A stretch of 32,417 bases of DNA, taken from positions 1-32,417 of the IMG/VR virus record IMGVR_UViG_3300025132_000160; one strand, given 5' to 3'. Under the pieces are notes generated by a model. The model worked only from the letters and a program-made list of their open reading frames with translations. It was not told the DNA's origin and ran no database searches. Below, piece by piece: positions 30,101-32,417 of this stretch. The translations under genes were made by a program, and so were the position numbers. Source of the DNA: a virus. Numbering within the stretch: position 1 is the stretch's first letter; each line of letters begins with the position of its first letter.

Positions 30101-32417
30101 ATTAAATGCGTAATCAGTTTTCTTTAATACCTCTGGTGTAAATCCTAACTCTGCTATTTCTGCCATATCTAATGTAGCCACGTCAGATAACTCTACAGTG
30201 TCTTTATTTACTTGTTTATTTAGTTGGTTAACTATTTCCTTTGCTCTTTTGGTAGTGGGATTTGCTTGTAATGTATCAATTAAATCTTGTACTCTAATAG
30301 TGTCTATGTCAAACTTAACGTAATCGTCTCCACCTTTTAAAAATTCTTGTGTTAATTTTTTGTCACCTTCCATATTTTTAATACGTAATTCTTGTATTGC
30401 ATCAAAATATGTTTGGTCAAAATCTTGTAATGTGTTTTTATCTAAAAATTGTTTATATAGTTTTAATTTCTTTTGTCTATTAATTTCTACACGTTGTTTA
30501 TATACATAGTCAGTAACAGATTCATTAATACCAAGTTCTTCAGGTCTTATCTTAGCAAAATCAAGTGCATCTTTAAATGACCAAGTGTCATTTTTACCTT
30601 CTATTAATTCATTAATTTTTAATTTACCAAGTTGTTTTAAACCAGTTCCATATACTAAAATATGTGTATTAGACTCCATCATTAATTGATTCAATCCAGC
30701 AGACTCTGGTTTAAATCCACCTGACTTAGTACGTATTTCTCCTCTACCCATTCTAGGGTTTGCTACGATAACAGGTTTTAAAAACCCATAATCTTTAGCC
30801 CAACCAAATTTATTACCAATACTATTCCATAAATCTTCTCTAATAATAAAACCACCGTCAGTTCCAGATTCTAGTTCTATACCATATTTTTTTAATTGTT
30901 TATCAGTAATACCTATTAAATTTAAATATCCATATATACCACCATCCATAACCTTAGCTACGTCTTTAGCTTCCATAGATACTACATCACTTTGTGGCAA
31001 TGTGTCGTACTTATTATCTTTTAATACATCACCATTAATTTTGCCTTCAGCTATATCTTGTTTCAATTCTTTTAATGCTTTCTTTAAATCTGTTTTATTA
31101 ACAGTAGGGCGTTCTATGTATCCATTATCTAATAATTTATATACCATATTAGATGCCATTTCTAATTGCTCTGTTGCACCTTTTAAATAATCTTTACTAA
31201 CACCAGATTCAAGCATAGCATTTACATAAGTATTTAAATTTTCTTTTACATTGTTTGGTACTCTTTGTAATATAATTGTTCCTTTATCTTTAGCACCACC
31301 ATAAATGTAATAATCACTGTATTCTACTAATAGGTTTTCATATAATCCATCCAGTTCTTTTTTACTATATATATCTAATGGTTCTTTATATACACCAGGA
31401 TTATTTGGGTCTTCTGCTTTTCTAATAATAACACGTGTATCTAGTCCGTATCGTTCGTTAATAGAGTTTTCAGCAGTACGTTCTACTAAATTTTTACCAT
31501 CTTTATCTACTTCTAGTTTAGGTCTGCCTTTAGAATCTTTACCAGTACCTATTTCAACAATTTCTCCTGACGCATTTATAGCAAACTGAGAACGTTCTGC
31601 ATAAGTTTTAATGCGTAGGAACATAGACTTTAACGGAGTTTCACCTACTTCGTTTTTAAATTTTACATTTTTAAACTTGCTAGTAACATAAGATTCAAAC
31701 CCAGCATAATCATTTAAGTTTTCATATACACCTTCAATTAATAATTGTTTCGTATCATACTTACCTAAATTGTAATTGCTAGGGTCTTTAACAATCTGTT
31801 GATATACTTTATCTAATGCAGTATTAATAGAAATAGGGTCATTAATATCTCTATCTTTTGACTTCATATAAGCGTTAAACTCTGGGTCAAAACCATCTAA
31901 CAATCTATTTTTTATATCATTTAATATAACATTTTCTACTGCATCTGTACGTTCTTGTGTTTTTCTAGCAAAATCTTTATCTGTTTCAAATTTTTTAATA
32001 TATAAATCAACTGGTGTTCTACCTCTATCCATTAATGCTTTTACAACATCTGATTTTGTTGCTTCCTGTGATAGTTCTTTTAATTCTTCAGGTGTAGCTT
32101 TTTCAATATCTATTTTCTTTTCTTCAGCTATCTTAACAATTTCTCTGTCTATAATAAGTTTAGCACCTATTTTTTGTGCACGTTGTTGCTGCTGTAAATA
32201 CAATGTATTAGAATGTCTTTCAAACATTTCTTGTACTTCAGGATTTTCTTTATATATTTCAGTCTTTTTAATTTGTTTTTCATATCTACTAATGTTGCTA
32301 TTACCATTAGCCATAGGATTTTCCATAATCATTTTTCTAAATTTCATTTCTTGTGGTGATTTAGAATTTGCACCAAAGAAGAATCCCATCATATATTCAT
32401 AAACTTGTTCAGGTAAT
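24164..32417 (-). CDS. Giant virion protein with DPBB RNA polymerase signatures, 5' end beyond window
   Basis: The frame is open to the right edge: eight in-frame codons (LPEQVYEY) precede the first ATG pair at 32392, which has no good ribosome site. The gene therefore probably starts outside; at least 2742 residues follow that ATG (numbering from it). Residues 538-590 hold KPVIVANPRMG, RTKSGGF and THILVYGTGLKQLGK (K586), a likely first barrel with the catalytic lysine. Residues 869-886 (RTPNSG...FKGF) then GGMDKDGDTVTGY (D908, D910, D912) look like the second barrel with its DxDGD metal site, compare NADFDGD of bacterial beta-prime. The C-terminus (about 2300-2742) is helical with a hydrophobic stretch near 2600-2620, like ejected virion proteins. 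This arrangement resembles crAss-like virion RNA polymerases. T7/N4-type motifs were not seen. The role (injected early transcription) is inferred. Confidence 0.65.
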   Translation of the reverse strand, partial: LPEQVYEYMMGFFFGANSKSPQEMKFRKMIMENPMANGNSNISRYEKQIKKTEIYKENPEVQEMFERHSNTLYLQQQQRAQKIGAKLIIDREIVKIAEEKKIDIEKATPEELKELSQEATKSDVVKALMDRGRTPVDLYIKKFETDKDFARKTQERTDAVENVILNDIKNRLLDGFDPEFNAYMKSKDRDINDPISINTALDKVYQQIVKDPSNYNLGKYDTKQLLIEGVYENLNDYAGFESYVTSKFKNVKFKNEVGETPLKSMFLRIKTYAERSQFAINASGEIVEIGTGKDSKGRPKLEVDKDGKNLVERTAENSINERYGLDTRVIIRKAEDPNNPGVYKEPLDIYSKKELDGLYENLLVEYSDYYIYGGAKDKGTIILQRVPNNVKENLNTYVNAMLESGVSKDYLKGATEQLEMASNMVYKLLDNGYIERPTVNKTDLKKALKELKQDIAEGKINGDVLKDNKYDTLPQSDVVSMEAKDVAKVMDGGIYGYLNLIGITDKQLKKYGIELESGTDGGFIIREDLWNSIGNKFGWAKDYGFLKPVIVANPRMGRGEIRTKSGGFKPESAGLNQLMMESNTHILVYGTGLKQLGKLKINELIEGKNDTWSFKDALDFAKIRPEELGINESVTDYVYKQRVEINRQKKLKLYKQFLDKNTLQDFDQTYFDAIQELRIKNMEGDKKLTQEFLKGGDDYVKFDIDTIRVQDLIDTLQANPTTKRAKEIVNQLNKQVNKDTVELSDVATLDMAEIAELGFTPEVLKKTDYAFNVMKENQNFISNILARYIVGRSNQIGVESGFKAYAGLYTPRLERMNGLKETEFMLGEQHRKNPVKVGQEVMTLEKAYEQYKELKKTKADKLKLDLLEDALTFLVMRTPNSGNGGVRALVFKGFVERGGYNFFASELNDLYLGGMDKDGDTVTGYQSLPSIVKKAFSNPKIQYELQDGNINATPRDLKRMKNKYDKQGRSIAETLFDVVFQDKQLSEGQKLSMLFSTKERIKAAKAAYEGKKAVGTIVNATTDFQMLFDIITTNGGKLNIGNGYTLKIKLNDFGFLKDVSYTGINIAVDSAEFVKIGSARNNVQKIFETFFTVQRNGKDVSKQKFSKWYTLTNNKKTSLHAFKVFSKAIQSKKDVWVNPEHRYVFEGGYRKIKNPSLIKAAKDFIDQWQPFMKQGAETNYFMQQAKILSKLDMGGDFLNFKFTSPENIVAYLQRTYKNLKKSGTFKELELLDFYKDLNVKILANDLKGGKNLRGTINNLIGVDLLTRKGDYIIELLSKQGMAKENIIQDLQTILKRTFEMKQGENTRAIAESILDMKKVMNTTLSKRITDKRSLNIIRREMYAFMDFALHAHPIIKTKGNPKLGDAIYNNKLEKNVEYRLNEGYDRIQEIYKELEKRFPDEGTMKYDADTNAKLSEVRKIKNAIEGLQNELMFKNPAIDPANSKIFFNTIDAVYNKTNEIKAPETTDNADIPVSKTRTVKAKDLEKGVREEIAKEKQEKEIEVIEEQYQKIKVDKEGIAKIDFEQAYKDPNLTDYGKAVLRRLENFLKIHKGFGSTIDAQFESFTTGRPFQGFQVGKEFTDATAKDINNFMNYYDSMLQPGIVRTLLQRSIKFDKETGTYSIEGAPKWFEHFATTTLKDQLKFIENAEKDQTMGRVMNVVKDKDGNIKFKSGTMPYSTIELNTEMTLAFHQMNNAKQKDIEEQIEQNLRLIRPEDRAQGNNFTTLFKFAMILREANPSKNGTLMFYRGITNREQEINIENKYNTLKAEFDKMTKEGVKFKFETETGKKGERVNKTPEQVVEMINDSYTNIMTQVMKDVIMSRSSVLKDKLIKVGKKINEYKILEDDLLVQPKTNEKNYIDKQIAYDIQQLQQLFLDANGLLSNRTKVDSLYAGMSELIASDPLSALRKLPSITDVNFFRYYQRLNEHLERLFEQPVKVKGKMVKLDFTKELSKEEFAVVKKEMQNYMRNKPLTKTVSLGRYVSSDGSVKHYVPHTDPFGTKFRREQNEAAIEKIIQTELDKAAKDPSILTKIDLEYAASNQGEVSLKRALLRYEVSLREKYEGYNTKGVDKLNDIAELAIIEDFTLQKSMGMGRYNGHLKGRSEEVSLPEWDLGINHVNRYVSSMYRNLINSNLSLKVGNNIKRFVEKNPLRKDKDITESWAYFMMDVAKNQMGYPSIRNFDIHGITQKEFDLLKDYAANNFDKSFVKGMRKQKDFLERVDYHIGLNTIQRGEIKAEIFKMQRDNIDADTRIQRSLDLAREKKMENLAKLLQEKNINKIGRFGNGYGLMTDESVINFTERLDSIFGGKILDAAPKNRAARDMYIARLGQNLNDLEGKFEMMSLLFHPKTFLTNIYGGGSNTITDVGLKPFTDALSDTWWNDNVWGENTTYKILNSATGEVITKKIRNRKEWEEWQAYIGTFEDMLINEAQKDSRFQMVGMSEPLVKAVKTVSRTISKDGLRGKNEKEFDNFADMTTREVFKEVGAGKAITNAGAVFMRKSEFLLRSRTWDAAYINARKMLGEFGKNLPFDHPILIQLANRTVKASQFIYHATQRPNVANTSLGRVMTRFHPYAWNSIGRRIKVYRGARFEEWSGGYQTKRAQRQLTADLMALALANIFVASIFDYALSPPMNWMQDTSMLLFGDEEERERAFFSQYPHPVLSPLSIVTPPVARFVLAPTTALLNQDFENLTKYQLATYFPFGRFGRDVARTYKSPAMFGEFMFGIPVHTLHDLRRDQIEANEEEIDEDLD

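Noticed and set aside
24876-31190. Several open frames on the plus strand across the giant gene
   Set aside because: They have Ile/Ser/Leu-rich antisense composition and no ribosome sites, and lie opposite a continuous coding frame.
24164-32417. N4-type (T7-like) virion RNA polymerase in the giant gene
   Set aside because: I could not find a T/DxxGR, motif A or R...K...YG motif B arrangement.

Overview
The window is AT-rich double-stranded DNA from a tailed phage, most likely a short-tailed (podovirus-like) marine phage of a bacterium. Evidence: a packaging/capsid block (TerS-like, TerL, P22-type portal, scaffold, major capsid), tail-fibre proteins of the style seen in marine phages, a compact early replication block, and no rRNA, tRNA or cellular metabolic genes. 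The standard genetic code is used (TAA, TGA and TAG all terminate genes). Nothing identifies the host. Both ends are cut: a tail-fibre-like gene is open at the left edge, and the giant gene at the right edge has an in-frame open run to the last base.

Layout: (1) 1-13612, minus strand, late/structural genes. In transcription order: two small genes, a terminase-small-like gene, a 36-codon bridging ORF, terL, portal, scaffold, major capsid, a basic protein, a large coiled-coil virion protein, small connector-like genes and tail-fibre-like genes. Most junctions overlap or are short. (2) 13613-13862, divergent control region. (3) 13863-24051, plus strand, early genes: many small unknown genes, a MazG-like protein, then a recombination/replication cassette (single-strand-annealing-like protein, SSB-like protein, primase-helicase, Hjc-like resolvase) and a GroES-like co-chaperonin. 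(4) 24052-24163, convergent junction. (5) 24164 to the right edge, minus strand: one giant gene of at least 2742 codons. It carries what look like both catalytic signatures of a two-double-psi-beta-barrel RNA polymerase, as in the virion RNA polymerases of crAss-like phages.

The most striking feature is in the early block. Every plus-strand intergenic gap longer than about 60 bases holds a strong RNA fold, usually a branched domain closed by an 8-18 bp helix, ending about 10-70 bases before the next start codon. At least a dozen such folds occupy most of about 1.7 kb of noncoding sequence. Several helices use G-U wobbles, which points to selection as RNA rather than as DNA cruciforms. Comparable folds are nearly absent from the late genes. 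I recognise none of them as a known riboswitch, ribozyme, tRNA or intron.

Working model (inference): the giant virion protein enters with the DNA and transcribes the early block. The structured leaders then process, stabilise or regulate the early messages, or act as free small RNAs. The replication cassette copies the genome, and the leftward operon builds the particle.
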